This document shows, one piece after another, positions 38,877 to 46,887 of a stretch of DNA of 64,000 nucleotides. Positions within the stretch are counted from its first letter, which is position 1. Each line of letters starts with the position of its first letter. The DNA is taken from contig JACOXI010000004.1 in assembly GCA_016176335.1 (NCBI GenBank), positions 62,001 through 126,000 on the forward strand, in the 5' to 3' direction. A model generated the notes under the pieces. That model did no database searches. It was not told the origin of the DNA and worked only from the letters and a program-made list of their open reading frames with translations. Both the position numbers and the translations under genes were made by a program. The DNA is from Candidatus Daviesbacteria bacterium. GTDB lineage: Bacteria; Patescibacteria; Microgenomatia; Daviesbacterales; UBA10151.

Positions 38877-39971
38877 TTAATGGGTAGTTGTTAATCTCTC
38901 AATTTCTTCCAAAGCCTGCTTTCTTTTTGGATCTTCAAAATAATTTCTGGCTGGTTCCAGTTTTTTGATAAGCCACTCCGCTACAGCCTCTTTTAGATCT
39001 TGGGGATGAAGCTTTTTTTGGGCATAATCAATTTCTAGCTCCTCATAGGAAGTATATGTGATATCTCCCCCAAATTCTTTCTTCCGATGAACGATGAGCG
39101 ATGAACCATCCACCATGACTAAGTATTTGGTCCAGTCTAAGATGGGATTGTAGTCTGTCTCCCCTTCAGGACAAAAAGCATTATTAACTTTTCTTTTGAT
39201 TTCATCGGGCTCATCATGGATAAAAACGGCAGAGTCTGGTTTGGATTTACTCATTTTCATGGCAGTGACCATTTCATCCCTATTTTCTTTTGGCAGGGGC
39301 CAAACATGCGGTTTAAGAAGACCCTTAAGCAGATGGTGATGAATAGCTACAGGTTTGGCAAAGCCTATTTTTTTAGCTGCCTCCCTTGCCACCACATGCA
39401 CATTTCTTTGATCTGTTCCGGCATGGGCAATATTTACTCCCATTTGAAAAATGTCAGCAGCCTGCATGGCCGGATAAAACAGGGTGGCTACCTCGGATGA
39501 ATCTCCTGCTAATCTGCCCATGATATCCGTGGATCTTAACATACGGGAAATAGTAGTGGCTTTGGCCACTCCGATCACTTTCGCCCAGTAGGTTTGATTG
39601 TAAAGTTCGTTGCCTAAAACAAATTTCAGATCCTGAATCTGTCCGCCAACGCACAGGTAAGCTGCTTTGAGTCCCTCCTCAAAATATTCTCGGGCCATTT
39701 TCCTTGCAGTCTCTAAAGTACCATCTAATTTTTTATTAAGCCAGGTATGCCAGTCAGCTAAAAAGATGGTGGTTTGGGCTCCCGCGAGCGCCAGATCTTT
39801 GACTTTTTGCATCACAGCCAATCCTGTTCCCAAATGAACTTTTCCTGAAATCTCAAATCCGATGTAGTGTTTTAATGGAGTACCGGATTCTATCAGTTGT
39901 TTTAATTCCTCTTCAGTTAACACTTCCTCCAAATTTCTGGTAATTAATTTAAATTTTTCCTCGTTGGTCAT
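38877..39971 (-). CDS. tyrS: tyrosyl-tRNA synthetase, archaeal/eukaryotic type
   Basis: A class I synthetase of 364 aa. Motifs follow archaeal TyrRS: YIGFEISGKVHLGTG (HIGH variant HLGT at 47-50), LADWHTWLNKK, YPAMQAADIFQMGVNIAHAGTDQRNVHVVAREA, MKMSKSKPDSAVFI (KMSKS) and CPEGETDYNPIL; the C-terminus KKLHPQDLKEAVAEWLIKKLEP matches the archaeal type, with no S4 domain as in bacterial TyrRS. The short start at 39971 is preferred because TATAAT lies exactly 6 nt upstream. A tRNA-Tyr with a C1:G72 pair is encoded at 56746-56828. Confidence 0.88.
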   Translation of the reverse strand: MTNEEKFKLITRNLEEVLTEEELKQLIESGTPLKHYIGFEISGKVHLGTGLAVMQKVKDLALAGAQTTIFLADWHTWLNKKLDGTLETARKMAREYFEEGLKAAYLCVGGQIQDLKFVLGNELYNQTYWAKVIGVAKATTISRMLRSTDIMGRLAGDSSEVATLFYPAMQAADIFQMGVNIAHAGTDQRNVHVVAREAAKKIGFAKPVAIHHHLLKGLLKPHVWPLPKENRDEMVTAMKMSKSKPDSAVFIHDEPDEIKRKVNNAFCPEGETDYNPILDWTKYLVMVDGSSLIVHRKKEFGGDITYTSYEELEIDYAQKKLHPQDLKEAVAEWLIKKLEPARNYFEDPKRKQALEEIERLTTTH

Positions 39972-39977
39972 AGTTAG

Positions 39978-39983
39978 ATTATA
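39978..39983 (-). promoter_or_regulatory. -10 box of tyrS, leaderless geometry
   Basis: TATAAT on the minus strand is exactly 6 nt from the ATG at 39971. The divergent gene at 40017 has TATCAT (40003-40008) 8 nt from its start. Confidence 0.5.
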
Positions 39984-40016
39984 CAATAATTAAAACCCAT
40001 GTTATCATTACTGTAA

Positions 40017-41588
40017 ATGTCCAGGACTTTAACGCCATTATCAAAAGCTTTGGTTTCCTCATACGATAAGGATTATTCGGAGCATCATGACCAAACAATT
40101 TCGGTAAACCCTTTGGTTGCAGAGCTTGCCAGCTGGTATGAAAAACTTCGAACAGCCATGGATTATCGGGATGATGAGGTCATCTTACGTTCCGCAATTG
40201 AGCGAATTTTAAAAAGAAGACTGCTTTTGGGAGGAAACGGCCAAACCATTGCCGCACCATTGCTGCGGGAGCTTGTTTGGGCAAGATACTTCCCCGACTC
40301 CTCAATCCCGGAAATCACCATTGCCAAAGTTTCCCAAACCATTGATCTATTCTTACAACTGGAAGAAGAAATTAACAAAAAACACAGGGTCAACAGAAAT
40401 ACTGTTAATGATTGGATTCTACACCTTTTGTCTTCCGAAATTGAATATATCTTAAAACCTGATAATCACAAAGATTTGATGAGTAATTACGTATACCATA
40501 TCTTTAAAGAAAGAATCCAAATAGAAGATGATACCGAGGAAGTAAAAAATATCCAAACCTTTATTGCAGTCAGAAGATCGTACGCCAACGATGACCTGCC
40601 GTTTTTAAGATACCACCTGTTTTTACAATACTTTGGCAAGTTGACATCCCATAATTTCGAAGCAACAGCCACCCATTTTATGGAGGGGTATAGGAAAATT
40701 CAAGAACAACTAAACTATCCTTTAAAAAATAAACTTTTTGTTTATGTTGACAGTCAAAAAATACCTTTTTTAATTCTTGATGATATTTTGAAAAAAAATC
40801 AAGGACGGATTGCGTCTTTAATGTCTGATGAGGATCAGATGAATCTGGCAGTTTTAAACGCTTGTTCGCAAAGGTATAAGTCTGTTAAGGAAAGAGTGAG
40901 AAGGGCAATTATCAGAAGTGTGATTTTTATATTTTTTACCAAAGCGCTTTTTGCCTTATTTATTGAAGGGGCTTTCGAAAATTTGGTTTTTGGAAGAGTC
41001 ATTTGGTCATCAATTATTTTAAATACACTCACACCGCCTCTTCTTATGGTTGGGGTAGGCCTTTTTATACAAACACCATCCAGAGATAATTCCTTTAAAA
41101 TACAGAGGAAAATAAACTCCGTATTATTTGATGAAAACCCCCAACTGGAAAACCCTTTGCTGGTTAGAAAAAAGATTAAAAAAATAGACCCCATACTTTG
41201 GAGTTTGTTTATTATATTTTGGCTGGCAACTTTTGCCGTCAGTTTCGGGGCCTTAATTTTTATTCTGACTAAGTTGAGGTTTAACCCAATATCTCAAGGG
41301 GTATTTATCTTCTTTATTGCCATAGTTTCTTTTATCTCTTACAGAATCAACAGAACTGCCAATATGTATCTTGTCAAGGACGGAAAAGAAAACTTGGCAT
41401 CTCTTTTGACAGACTTCTTTTTCATGCCTTTTATACAGGTTGGAAGAAAGTTGACAATGGCTGTTTCACAAATAAATATCATCCTTTTTATAATTGACTT
41501 TATTATTGAAGCTCCTTTTAAGGGCATTTTTGCCTTCTTTGAACAATGGCTTCTTTTCCTGCGTACACAACGGGAAAAGTTGGATTAA
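40017..41588 (+). CDS. uncharacterised membrane protein (523 aa)
   Basis: I do not recognise it. The first 290 residues are soluble and mostly helical, with blocks such as NPLVAELASWYEKLRTAMDYRDDEVILRSAIERILKRRLLLGG and a SYANDDLPFLRYHLFLQYFG segment. The last third has several hydrophobic segments (about 301-315, 327-355, 398-425, 430-447 and 481-500), and the C-terminus looks amphipathic and basic. It is a plausible conserved membrane protein of the host lineage. It is divergent from tyrS and ends 3 bases before a REP-like repeat and the transposase gene. Confidence 0.6.
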   Translation: MSRTLTPLSKALVSSYDKDYSEHHDQTISVNPLVAELASWYEKLRTAMDYRDDEVILRSAIERILKRRLLLGGNGQTIAAPLLRELVWARYFPDSSIPEITIAKVSQTIDLFLQLEEEINKKHRVNRNTVNDWILHLLSSEIEYILKPDNHKDLMSNYVYHIFKERIQIEDDTEEVKNIQTFIAVRRSYANDDLPFLRYHLFLQYFGKLTSHNFEATATHFMEGYRKIQEQLNYPLKNKLFVYVDSQKIPFLILDDILKKNQGRIASLMSDEDQMNLAVLNACSQRYKSVKERVRRAIIRSVIFIFFTKALFALFIEGAFENLVFGRVIWSSIILNTLTPPLLMVGVGLFIQTPSRDNSFKIQRKINSVLFDENPQLENPLLVRKKIKKIDPILWSLFIIFWLATFAVSFGALIFILTKLRFNPISQGVFIFFIAIVSFISYRINRTANMYLVKDGKENLASLLTDFFFMPFIQVGRKLTMAVSQINIILFIIDFIIEAPFKGIFAFFEQWLLFLRTQREKLD

Positions 41589-41590
41589 TC

Positions 41591-41620
41591 CGTGTTCCTA
41601 CTTGACATGTGGGAAGGTAG
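41591..41620 (+). repeat. REP-like hairpin upstream of the transposase gene
   Basis: GTTCCTACTTGACATGTGGG AAGGTAG: an imperfect stem (TTCCTAC/GTGGGAA, one G-T type mismatch) followed by GGTAG. It lies 18 bases before the preferred start at 41639, directly after the preceding gene. Confidence 0.7.
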
Positions 41621-41638
41621 ATGGAAGCATATAATTTA

Positions 41639-42316
41639 ATGGTTAATCCTCCCTTTGCTTCAGGTGAGTTTTATCATGTTTATAACAGAGGAGTCGAAAA
41701 AAGGATTACTTTCCTGGATAAATGGGATTTCCTAAGATTTTTAGAGACTTTGGATTTTTACAGAAAATCACCTACTCCAATGAAACTTTCAGATTTCAGA
41801 AGAGGTGTGATTAAACTCAAAAAAGCGGAAAACCAAAAAGAGATAGTACGAATTTTTTGTTACTGCCTAATGCCGAACCATTTTCATCTTTTAATTCGAC
41901 AACTGGAAGAAGGTGGAATATCAGAGTTTATGAGGAAGTTTTCAGATAGTTATACTAGGTTTTTCAATACAAAATATAAAAGAATAGGTCCTCTTTTTCA
42001 GGGAAGGTTTAAAGCAAAGCTAATCGAGACTAATGAATACTTACTCCAACTTTCAAAATATATTCACCGTAACGCGTTCCCACTTACGAAGTGGGAAGGT
42101 AGAGTTTATCCCTATTCCTCTTATGGTTATTATTTGAATGAAGAGAAACATCCGTTTTGTGATACGGAATTTATTGGAGCGTATTTTTCTAAAACAAATC
42201 CTAAATTAAGCTACAAATCATTTGTGGAGGAAACAGAATTTGGAGATCCTGTAACTGTATATAACTTATCTATAGATAGTGATGACTGCGTTCCCACATC
42301 CGATGTGGGAAGGTGA
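41639..42316 (+). CDS. REP-associated tyrosine transposase-like protein (Y1/HUH, RAYT)
   Basis: A Y1 single-stranded DNA transposase of the IS200-related RAYT group (225 aa). The N-terminal region has FYHVYNRGVEKRITF, the HUH motif is in YCLMPNHFHLLIRQ, SEFMRKFSDSYTRFFN and GPLFQGRFKAKLIE follow, and the Tyr region is YLLQLSKYIHRN. Normal RAYTs continue with a YIHLNP...YPWSSY pattern; here the linking residues FPLTKWEGR are written by a REP hairpin. The C-terminal residues VPTSDVGR and the stop also come from a hairpin. The catalytic motifs are intact, so it may be active. Start: ATG 41639 after the repeat, or 41621 inside it. Confidence 0.85.
   Translation: MVNPPFASGEFYHVYNRGVEKRITFLDKWDFLRFLETLDFYRKSPTPMKLSDFRRGVIKLKKAENQKEIVRIFCYCLMPNHFHLLIRQLEEGGISEFMRKFSDSYTRFFNTKYKRIGPLFQGRFKAKLIETNEYLLQLSKYIHRNAFPLTKWEGRVYPYSSYGYYLNEEKHPFCDTEFIGAYFSKTNPKLSYKSFVEETEFGDPVTVYNLSIDSDDCVPTSDVGR
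42074..42102 (+). repeat. REP-like hairpin inside the transposase gene
   Basis: A perfect 9-bp stem TTCCCACTT-ACG-AAGTGGGAA (42077-42097) followed by GGTAG. In frame it encodes FPLTKWEGR between two conserved transposase motifs. Confidence 0.85.
42289..42314 (+). repeat. REP-like hairpin at the transposase 3' end
   Basis: A perfect 10-bp stem TTCCCACATC-C-GATGTGGGAA (42291-42311) followed by GGTGA. It provides the last codons and stop of the transposase gene. Confidence 0.85.
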
Positions 42317-42378
42317 TGTAGGAAGCTAGTTCATTGAAAATAAGGAAACAGAATATTTTTTCCCAATTTTTCCAGAGG

Positions 42379-42759
42379 TCACTTAGCGATTGTTTTCTTA
42401 TTAAACTTTCTTCCAATTACTGTAATTATCATTATTCCTATTGATCCCAGTGAAATTAAACTTACATAACCAGAAAGTAATGAAAGTGATGGAATAGATA
42501 GCATAAATAAAAATACATAGGATAGTAGAAAAGTATGTAGAGCTTTTTGGCTCTTACGCCATTTAGTATCAAAAATTACTGAAAGTGCCAGAATAACTAC
42601 AAAGGTACTTATTAGATTACCAACTAGTTGTCCCATGGCACTTTGTATTGCGTCTGAAGAAGTTGTTAATGGGAAATGCCATATAAAATAAAAGGCAATA
42701 AAAAGAGTTAAACCTACTCTTGTTAGAAAAAAGTCATAAATTTTCTTAATAAAATTCAT
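42379..42759 (-). CDS. small multi-spanning membrane protein
   Basis: I do not recognise this 126-aa protein. Hydrophobic segments lie at about residues 11-30, 45-65, 77-95 and 98-117, with a basic tail (RKFNKKTIAK). No motif stands out. It sits between the transposase gene and another small membrane protein on the same strand, in a part of the window that looks accessory. Confidence 0.5.
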   Translation of the reverse strand: MNFIKKIYDFFLTRVGLTLFIAFYFIWHFPLTTSSDAIQSAMGQLVGNLISTFVVILALSVIFDTKWRKSQKALHTFLLSYVFLFMLSIPSLSLLSGYVSLISLGSIGIMIITVIGRKFNKKTIAK

Positions 42760-42806
42760 ACTAGGTGTTATCTAATTATCTAACTATTCTCTTACATTTT
42801 CCATAG

Positions 42807-43253
42807 TTACTTTGCCCACTCCTTTGCAACTTCCAGCAGTTCTTGCCCTAGCTCCTGTGCCTTGTTGCTATATTTTCTAGTATTAACTGCTTCTATAAAC
42901 TCAGGAGTTTTATTTTTTGTAATACCTCGGTACATACTCCAATTAATTAGGAATTCCTTTAACTTTTTTCCTACTTCAATGTCAAATGCCTCAATCTCTT
43001 GAGCCCTGATCTTTATTTCTTTTTCACTCTTAGCTTTCCATTTAAAACCATTGTGCATTCCATATATAACAAATTCGATAATGTCTTTTGCAGCTTCAAG
43101 TTTTCTAGTTTTCCTTCGCCTTTGATCCTCCTTAATACCATCAACCCAAACATCAACAAACTTCAAACTTAATGTCCCAATAATTCCAATCAATGCCCCA
43201 ACTGGGTATGCTATTAGAGGGTTTTTAATAAAACTGTTAAGCCATTCTTCCAC
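42807..43253 (-). CDS. small membrane-anchored protein
   Basis: A 148-aa protein of unknown function. An N-terminal hydrophobic segment (NPLIAYPVGALIGIIGTLSLKFVDVWVDG, about residues 12-35) is followed by a strongly basic stretch (KEDQRRRKTRKLEAAKD) and a helical, charged soluble domain. The first segment could anchor it with the rest in the cytoplasm. It lies upstream of and divergent from the ATP synthase operon. Confidence 0.5.
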   Translation of the reverse strand: MEEWLNSFIKNPLIAYPVGALIGIIGTLSLKFVDVWVDGIKEDQRRRKTRKLEAAKDIIEFVIYGMHNGFKWKAKSEKEIKIRAQEIEAFDIEVGKKLKEFLINWSMYRGITKNKTPEFIEAVNTRKYSNKAQELGQELLEVAKEWAK

Positions 43254-43319
43254 TATCCGATTATAACCCTGCCACTCTTACAATTCCATTAACATTTTAA
43301 GTGTAAAAACTACTAAAGG

Positions 43320-43349
43320 TTGACCAAAGCTTAAATTCTCCTGTAAAAT
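43320..43349 (+). promoter_or_regulatory. ATP synthase operon promoter
   Basis: TTGACC (43320-43325), an 18-nt spacer and TAAAAT (43344-43349) are followed by exactly 6 nt before the atpB ATG at 43356, so atpB should be translated from a leaderless mRNA. Confidence 0.6.
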
Positions 43350-43355
43350 ATATGA

Positions 43356-44084
43356 ATGGAACATGCAATTGTTTTAAAGCCGGAAATATTGGGTTTTTAT
43401 AAAAACTTTCCAGTCACCAATACCCTTTTGGTCTCCTGGATCGCTATGGCTGTACTAATCATTACCTCTGTTATTGCTACTCGGAGAGTGAAAATGATCC
43501 CCTCCCTTTTGCAGAATTTTTTTGAAATGATTATTGATTTTGGTTACACCACTGTTTCGGACTTAGCAGGCAGCAAAAAAGCCAAAGTTTTTTTCCCCAT
43601 CTGTATGACATTTTTCCTTTTTATTTTAACCGCCAACTGGTTAGGTTTACTTCCCGGATTTGGGACTATCAAATACAATGGTGCACCCTTACTCCGCTCT
43701 ATCAATTCTGATTTGAACATGACCTTATCTTTGGCTTTAGTTTCCGCTACCCTCACTCATTTTTTTGCCATCAAATACCTTGGGCTTGCAGGTTATCTTA
43801 AAAGATGGTTTTCCCTGCAACTTTTCCCTGTTTTTCTTTTTGTGGGATTTTTGGAAATTATCTCCGAGATTACCAAAGTGGTGTCGCTTTCTTTTCGGCT
43901 TTTTGGTAATATTTTTGCAGGTGAAGTGGTTTTGACAACAGTGTCATCTATCATGGCTTTTGTCATACCTTTGCCTTTTTATTTCTTGGAAATTATTGTA
44001 GGATTTGTACAAGCAGCGGTTTTTATGATGTTAACATTAGTGTTTATGGTACTTTTGTCTGAAAAACATGGTGTACAGCATTAA
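43356..44084 (+). CDS. atpB: F-type ATP synthase subunit a
   Basis: The proton-channel half of Fo (242 aa). The membrane helices hold the conserved block EIISEITKVVSLSFRLFGNIFAGEVVL, with the essential Arg in SFRLFGN. Earlier FFLFILTANWLGLLPGF and later FVQAAVFMMLTLVFM are also family features. It is the first gene of the operon. Confidence 0.95.
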   Translation: MEHAIVLKPEILGFYKNFPVTNTLLVSWIAMAVLIITSVIATRRVKMIPSLLQNFFEMIIDFGYTTVSDLAGSKKAKVFFPICMTFFLFILTANWLGLLPGFGTIKYNGAPLLRSINSDLNMTLSLALVSATLTHFFAIKYLGLAGYLKRWFSLQLFPVFLFVGFLEIISEITKVVSLSFRLFGNIFAGEVVLTTVSSIMAFVIPLPFYFLEIIVGFVQAAVFMMLTLVFMVLLSEKHGVQH

Positions 44085-44108
44085 AAGAAAGGAGGAGTGT
44101 TAAAAATT

Positions 44109-44315
44109 ATGCCAGAAGGTTTGCCGTCAGCTCTAGCAATCGGTTTAGGAGCTTTGGGACCAGGATTGGGTATTGGTTTAATTGGCGCCAAAGCTATGGA
44201 GGCAATTGGCCGTAATCCTGATGCTCAAGCCAAAGTCCTTCCTGCAATGCTTTTAGGAATGGCTTTTGCCGAAGCTATTGCCATTTATGCTTTGGTGATT
44301 GCATTTACTAAGTAA
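44109..44315 (+). CDS. atpE: F-type ATP synthase subunit c
   Basis: The proteolipid of the rotor ring (68 aa). Two helices are joined by the polar loop AIGRNPDAQAKV; the ion-binding carboxylate is the Glu in GMAFAEAIAIYALV. The residues around it lack the Gln/Ser set typical of Na+-binding rings, so proton use is more likely. ATG 44109 is preferred over GTG 44097. GAAAGGAGG lies 13 nt before the ATG, one of few strong Shine-Dalgarno sequences in the window, which fits an internal operon gene. Confidence 0.94.
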   Translation: MPEGLPSALAIGLGALGPGLGIGLIGAKAMEAIGRNPDAQAKVLPAMLLGMAFAEAIAIYALVIAFTK

Positions 44316-44424
44316 TCTCAAAACTCAAATCGCAAAACTCAAAACTAAAACTTAAATCTAAAATCTTTAAAGTTTTAACATTTGAGATGTAGATTTGACA
44401 TTTGAGATCTAACATTTGAGATAT
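44316..44424. repeat. ATCTAAA/TTTGAGAT word repeats between atpE and atpF
   Basis: TCTCAAAACTCAAATCGCAA is followed by AAATCTAAAATC and three TTTGAGAT words, with partial self-complementarity. The last copy abuts the atpF ATG. The words match the gap at 13750-13819. Confidence 0.75.
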
Positions 44425-44919
44425 ATGGAAGTCTTAAACCAATTTGGTATCAATCCAATTCTTTTGGCAGCGCAAGTTGTCAATTTTTTAATACTCCTTT
44501 GGCTATTAAATAAGTTTTTGTATAAACCAATAATCAGGGTTTTGGAGGAAAGAAAACAAAAAGTTGCAGAAGCCAACAAAAATGCGGAAGAAATTGAAAA
44601 AAAGCTTTTGCAGATTACCGCTTTGAAAGAGGAAGAAATATTAAAAGCTGTCAAAGAGGGAGAAAAAATTATTAAGGAGGCATCGGATGAAGCCTTGCAA
44701 ATTATAGAAAACGGCCGTAGGCAATATGAAGAGATTATTAAAAACGCGAGGAAGGATGCAAAAGAACTCCTGCAGGTAGAAAAAGCGAATTTAGATCGGG
44801 AAATCAGAGAAAATCTTGGAGAAATGATTGCTTTAGCTTTACAAAAAGTTACGGGAAAAGTATTGTCTAAAAAAGACCAACAAAATATTTTAGAAAAGGA
44901 AATCAGAAATCTTTCATGA
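44425..44919 (+). CDS. atpF: F-type ATP synthase subunit b
   Basis: The stator stalk (164 aa). An N-terminal membrane helix (LLAAQVVNFLILLWLLNKFLY) is followed by the long charged coiled coil starting KPIIRVLEERKQKVAEANKNAEEIEKKLL. Length is normal. It follows the atpE gap of about 110 bases filled by word repeats and overlaps atpH by 4 bases (ATGA). Confidence 0.92.
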   Translation: MEVLNQFGINPILLAAQVVNFLILLWLLNKFLYKPIIRVLEERKQKVAEANKNAEEIEKKLLQITALKEEEILKAVKEGEKIIKEASDEALQIIENGRRQYEEIIKNARKDAKELLQVEKANLDREIRENLGEMIALALQKVTGKVLSKKDQQNILEKEIRNLS

Positions 44920-45317
44920 AACAGGACAAGCAGCTTAAAAAAATCATCTTAAATTCAGTGCAGGATTCATTTAGCTTTGGAAGACTGTTAGAATCTCAAG
45001 TTGTAAAGAACATCAAGCTGTATAAGAGTTTACCAACATCTAAAGCCATCTTAGCTTTAACAGAGTACTTAACAGGTGTTAAAAGGAAATTAAGGAAACA
45101 CACTTTGGTTGTGGAAACGAACTGTCCTTTGTCTTTGAAGCAAGTTGAAAAGATCAAGAGAATAGTTGCCAAAAAATATCAAATTACCAAGCTTGAGTCT
45201 AAAATTAACCCGGATATTTTAGGAGGGGTCAGATTGAGGATGGGAGATGATATTTATGATGAATCTATACAAAGCAGGATTACCCAGCTAAGGGAGGTTT
45301 TGGAAAAAGAAATATGA
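44916..45317 (+). CDS. atpH: F-type ATP synthase subunit delta, short form
   Basis: Delta links F1 to the stator. At 133 aa it is about 40-50 residues shorter than usual. The C-terminal region is recognisable (LVVETNCPLSLKQVEKIKRIVAKKY..., INPDILGGVRLRMGDDIYDESIQSRI). The six-helix N-terminal domain seems reduced to about 60 residues (ILNSVQDSFSFGRLLESQVVKNI...). It overlaps atpA by 4 bases, and atpF overlaps it by 4, so the set is translationally coupled. Confidence 0.85.
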   Translation: MKQDKQLKKIILNSVQDSFSFGRLLESQVVKNIKLYKSLPTSKAILALTEYLTGVKRKLRKHTLVVETNCPLSLKQVEKIKRIVAKKYQITKLESKINPDILGGVRLRMGDDIYDESIQSRITQLREVLEKEI

Positions 45318-46828
45318 GCAACTTAACTCGTGAAATAGAAAATCAGATTAAGGGTTTAAAACTTAAGGCCCAAAGGCAGAATGTGGGAGTGGTCACCGAG
45401 ATTGGGGATGGCGTTGCCAGGATCGAAGGTTTATCTGATGTTCAATCCTCGGAACTTTTAGATTTCGGAGACGGTGTTTTTGGTTTGGCTCTAAATTTGG
45501 AAGCATACAGTGTGGGGGCGGTGATTTTTGGGGATTTTACCAAGGTGAAAGAGGGTTTGGGGGTTAAAACAACGGGGAGGATTTTGGAGGTGCCTGTGGG
45601 AGAGGCCTTGCTTGGCAGGGTTGTTGACGGCTTGGGTCAGCCGGTTGATGGCAAAAGCGCAATCAGGGCCAAGGATAAATATCCTGTGGAAAAAATTGCT
45701 CCCGGGGTTATTGCCAGGCAATCAGTAAATACCCCTTTGCAAACCGGCATTAAGGCCATAGATACTATGATTCCCATCGGCCGGGGTCAGAGAGAACTTA
45801 TTATCGGGGATCGGAATACCGGTAAAACTACCATTGCTGTAGATACCATTATTAATCAGCGGGATGTGATCTGTATTTATGTGGCCATCGGTCAAAAAAC
45901 TTCCAAAATTGCCCAACTGGTGGCAAAACTTGAAGAGACAGGTAGCTTGGATCACACGGTTGTTGTGGCGGCGGGTTCATCCGACCCTGCCACCATGCAA
46001 TACATTGCTCCCTACTCCGGGACGGCCATGGGTGAGTATTTTATGGACCAGGGACGCGACGTATTAATCATCTACGATGATTTGTCAAAACACGCCTGGG
46101 CATATAGGCAAATGGCGCTGCTTTTGCGAAGGCCTTCCGGGCGCGAAGCATACCCCGGTGATGTTTTTTACCTTCATTCAAGATTATTAGAGCGCTCTGC
46201 CAGGATGAATAAGGAGAATGGCAACGGATCTCTGACTGCCCTGCCTATCATAGAAACCCAAGCAGGTGATTTGTCTGCATATATCCCCACCAATGTGATC
46301 TCCATCACAGACGGGCAGATATTTTTGGAATCTGACCTTTTCTTCGCCGGGATAAGACCTGCCATCAATGTCGGGCTGTCAGTTTCCCGGGTGGGAGGGG
46401 CGGCACAAAATAAAGCCATGAAAGGGGTGGCAGGGCCTTTACGTTTAGACCTGGCTCAATTTAGAGCTTTGCAGGCATTTGCCCAATTTTCATCTGATTT
46501 GGATCCGGCCACCCGTAGCCAGATTGAAAGGGGTAGAAGATTAACTGAAGTTTTAAAACAGCCTCCCTACTCTCCTCACGCGGTTGAGGAGCAGATTGTC
46601 ATTCTTTGGGCTGCAACGCAAGGTTATTTGGATGAGATAGAGGTAGATTCTGTCCGCGATTTCGAACAAAAGTACATTGCCAATCTTAAGCTTCGGGAGA
46701 AAAAGCTTTTAGGTGATATCAAAGACAAAAAAGAATTGGATGAAAAGATGGTGAAAGAGCTGGAGAGAGCCACCAAAGCGTTTGTGAATATTTTTGCTAA
46801 ATTTGGGAAAGGAGCAAAGAAAGGGTAA
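45314..46828 (+). CDS. atpA: F-type ATP synthase subunit alpha
   Basis: The non-catalytic nucleotide-binding F1 subunit (504 aa). Walker A is GDRNTGKTTIA, and family blocks are VNTPLQTGIKAIDTMIPIGRGQRELIIG, AYRQMALLLRRPSGREAYPGDVFYLHSRLLERSA and PAINVGLSVSRVGGAAQ. All are intact. The stop TAA at 46826 lies inside a GGGTAAAGCGTCAAGG repeat that fills the gap to atpG. Confidence 0.96.
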   Translation: MSNLTREIENQIKGLKLKAQRQNVGVVTEIGDGVARIEGLSDVQSSELLDFGDGVFGLALNLEAYSVGAVIFGDFTKVKEGLGVKTTGRILEVPVGEALLGRVVDGLGQPVDGKSAIRAKDKYPVEKIAPGVIARQSVNTPLQTGIKAIDTMIPIGRGQRELIIGDRNTGKTTIAVDTIINQRDVICIYVAIGQKTSKIAQLVAKLEETGSLDHTVVVAAGSSDPATMQYIAPYSGTAMGEYFMDQGRDVLIIYDDLSKHAWAYRQMALLLRRPSGREAYPGDVFYLHSRLLERSARMNKENGNGSLTALPIIETQAGDLSAYIPTNVISITDGQIFLESDLFFAGIRPAINVGLSVSRVGGAAQNKAMKGVAGPLRLDLAQFRALQAFAQFSSDLDPATRSQIERGRRLTEVLKQPPYSPHAVEEQIVILWAATQGYLDEIEVDSVRDFEQKYIANLKLREKKLLGDIKDKKELDEKMVKELERATKAFVNIFAKFGKGAKKG

Positions 46829-46883
46829 AGCGTCAAGGGGAAAGTAGTATTCTTTGCCCTTACCGCTTTCCACTTCACCCTAG
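46821..46883. repeat. GGGTAAAGCG palindromic element, atpA-atpG gap
   Basis: Reads AGGGTAAAGCGTCAAGGGGA, AAGTAGTATTCTTTGCCCTT and ACCGCTTTCCACTTCACCCT, with its halves complementary to each other. It matches the reverse complement of the pilB-pilT element at 16264-16334. It includes the atpA stop codon. Confidence 0.8.
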
Positions 46884-46887
46884 AGAT

